Assembly: GCA_016648135.1 (NCBI GenBank)
Contig: JADDOH010022990.1
Span: 1 to 64,000 of the forward strand
Direction of reading: 5' to 3'
DNA length: 64,000 nucleotides
Source: Agrypnia vestita
Lineage: Eukaryota > Arthropoda > Insecta > Trichoptera > Phryganeidae
Below the pieces are notes generated by a model. The model was given only the letters and a program-made list of their open reading frames with translations, searched no databases and was not told the origin of the DNA. Below, piece after piece: positions 63,388 through 64,000 of this stretch. Made by a program: the position numbers and the translations under genes. The first letter of the stretch is position 1. Each line of letters begins with the position of its first letter.

Positions 63388-63437
63388 ATATTTAGATCGA
63401 TAATGCCCTCATAAGGCGAAACGCGTCTCAGAAAATT
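63388..63437 (+). ncRNA. Decayed hammerhead-like motif, right arm of element 4
   Basis: The core-equivalent is UCGAUAA, followed by stem II GCC/GGC around CUCAUAA, GAAA, palindromic ACGCGU and a GUC triplet. Stem III and the cleavage triplet are perfect while the 5' core is changed, as in the left arm. Confidence 0.4.
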
Positions 63438-63484
63438 AAAAATGTAGAACTAAAAAACAATTGTTTTTATTTCTATATGTGTAA

Positions 63485-63827
63485 TTGTGGAGTTTATTTA
63501 ATAATAATAGTAATAATAATAATAATAATAATTGTCTAATATAAAGGCTGTTATAGACGAGCGTGCACTGGTCAAAGAAGATATGAAAGATGAATTTCTG
63601 AGAAGTATTAAATACACAGATAAAGAGAATAATGATTATATCATGAAACATTTTGGGCTTCTGGGAAGGGGTCTCGGTAATATTAAACTTGTTTGTACGG
63701 CTCGGTGGAAATTGGACAATTGTAAGATACTTCGTCTGCTAATGTTTTATACATGGGTTCAGAATATATTCATAGCTCACAGGCAACCCTGTTGCGACAA
63801 CTGACAAATCAAGCGTAAAATATTTTA
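63485..63827. other. TAA microsatellite and an unrecognised frame
   Basis: A (TAA)n run at 63500-63531 is followed by a 90-residue plus frame (63532-63804), KAVIDERALVKEDMKDEFLR then LLGRGLGNIKLVCTARWKLD. Composition looks coding-like, but I cannot name a family. Confidence 0.35.
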
Positions 63828-64000
63828 CTATTTTTTTTACTCCTTTTCTTTTAACTGCTTGCTTGTCTGTCGAAAAAACTTTGGATCGATTTTTAACCCT
63901 TTTTCCGTGATCCAATCAAGCTGAAACTTTGCACGCAGACTCGTGGCAACGATAAAAATGATCTAACAAATTTTCGTTAAAAAAATAATAATTATAGTAT
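63828..64000 (-). repeat. Unclassified repeat S, copy 5, cut by the window edge
   Basis: The reverse complement has TGCCACGAGTCTGCGTGCAA, AGTTTCAGCTTGATTGGATC, GGGTTAAAAATCGATCC and AAAAGGAGTAAAAAAAATAG. The 5' part lies beyond position 64000. Confidence 0.8.

Larger units (their letters stand above)
62976..63484. mobile_element. Hammerhead foldback element 4, long arms
   Basis: Inverted arms of about 220 bp (62976-63196, 63255-63484) share GAAATAAAAACAA, GAGACGCGTTTCG, AGTATTAGAAAGAGATGCT and CAAACACTAATGACAAGTAA. The loop is only about 58 bp, so nearly the whole element can fold on itself. Each arm has a degenerate hammerhead. Confidence 0.82.

Overview
The window is AT-rich eukaryotic DNA, and its repeat content points to an arthropod, most likely an insect. 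It carries a mariner of the cecropia/Hsmar1-like type, Penelope-like element (PLE) remains with hammerhead ribozyme motifs, many 5'-truncated non-LTR retrotransposons, hAT, piggyBac and PIF/Harbinger derivatives, and several tRNA-derived SINE families. I cannot place the order from sequence alone. I found no host protein-coding gene, rRNA gene or functional tRNA gene that I can defend. Almost every recognisable coding stretch is a decayed transposon.

Layout. 1-2.1 kb: a minisatellite, then a long reverse transcriptase (RT) remnant on the minus strand. 4-8 kb: three short RT C-terminal fragments, one inserted in an LTR-like repeat, and the first copy of unclassified repeat U1. 8-15 kb: a MITE with subterminal repeats, a PLE GIY-YIG fragment with a hammerhead motif downstream, a SINE inside repeat family S, a minisatellite and more RT tails. 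15.5-21 kb: a hAT MITE with an 8-bp target duplication, a perfect 89-bp palindrome, a foldback element with hammerheads in both arms, and a field of GCATGC-type repeats. 21-30 kb: a 1.6-kb hAT derivative, an RT whose 3' UTR is a chain of GC-rich hairpins, a nearly intact mariner (27622-28909) sitting in another RT copy, and a tandem array. 30-40 kb: LINE tails, RTE-like copies and a large foldback. 40-42 kb: a Harbinger derivative beside a piggyBac derivative, which itself carries a 184-bp hammerhead element. 42-51 kb: paired 600-bp repeats, a second Harbinger derivative and an RT split by a hammerhead element. 51-64 kb: more RT tails, SINEs including a head-to-head pair, two more hammerhead foldbacks and repeat S at the right edge.

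The most notable system is a set of 13 hammerhead-ribozyme-like sequences, most of them in inverted pairs at the ends of short (0.2-0.6 kb) non-coding elements. Three of those elements have visible target-site duplications of 18, 10 and about 5 bp. One hammerhead lies downstream of a PLE GIY-YIG reading frame. The best copies share a CUGANGA core, a stem II hairpin, GAAA and a short palindromic stem III, which suggests they act as dimers. They look like non-autonomous PLE-derived ribozyme elements. Two insertions also have a paralogous empty site inside this same window, which gives the order of insertion directly.
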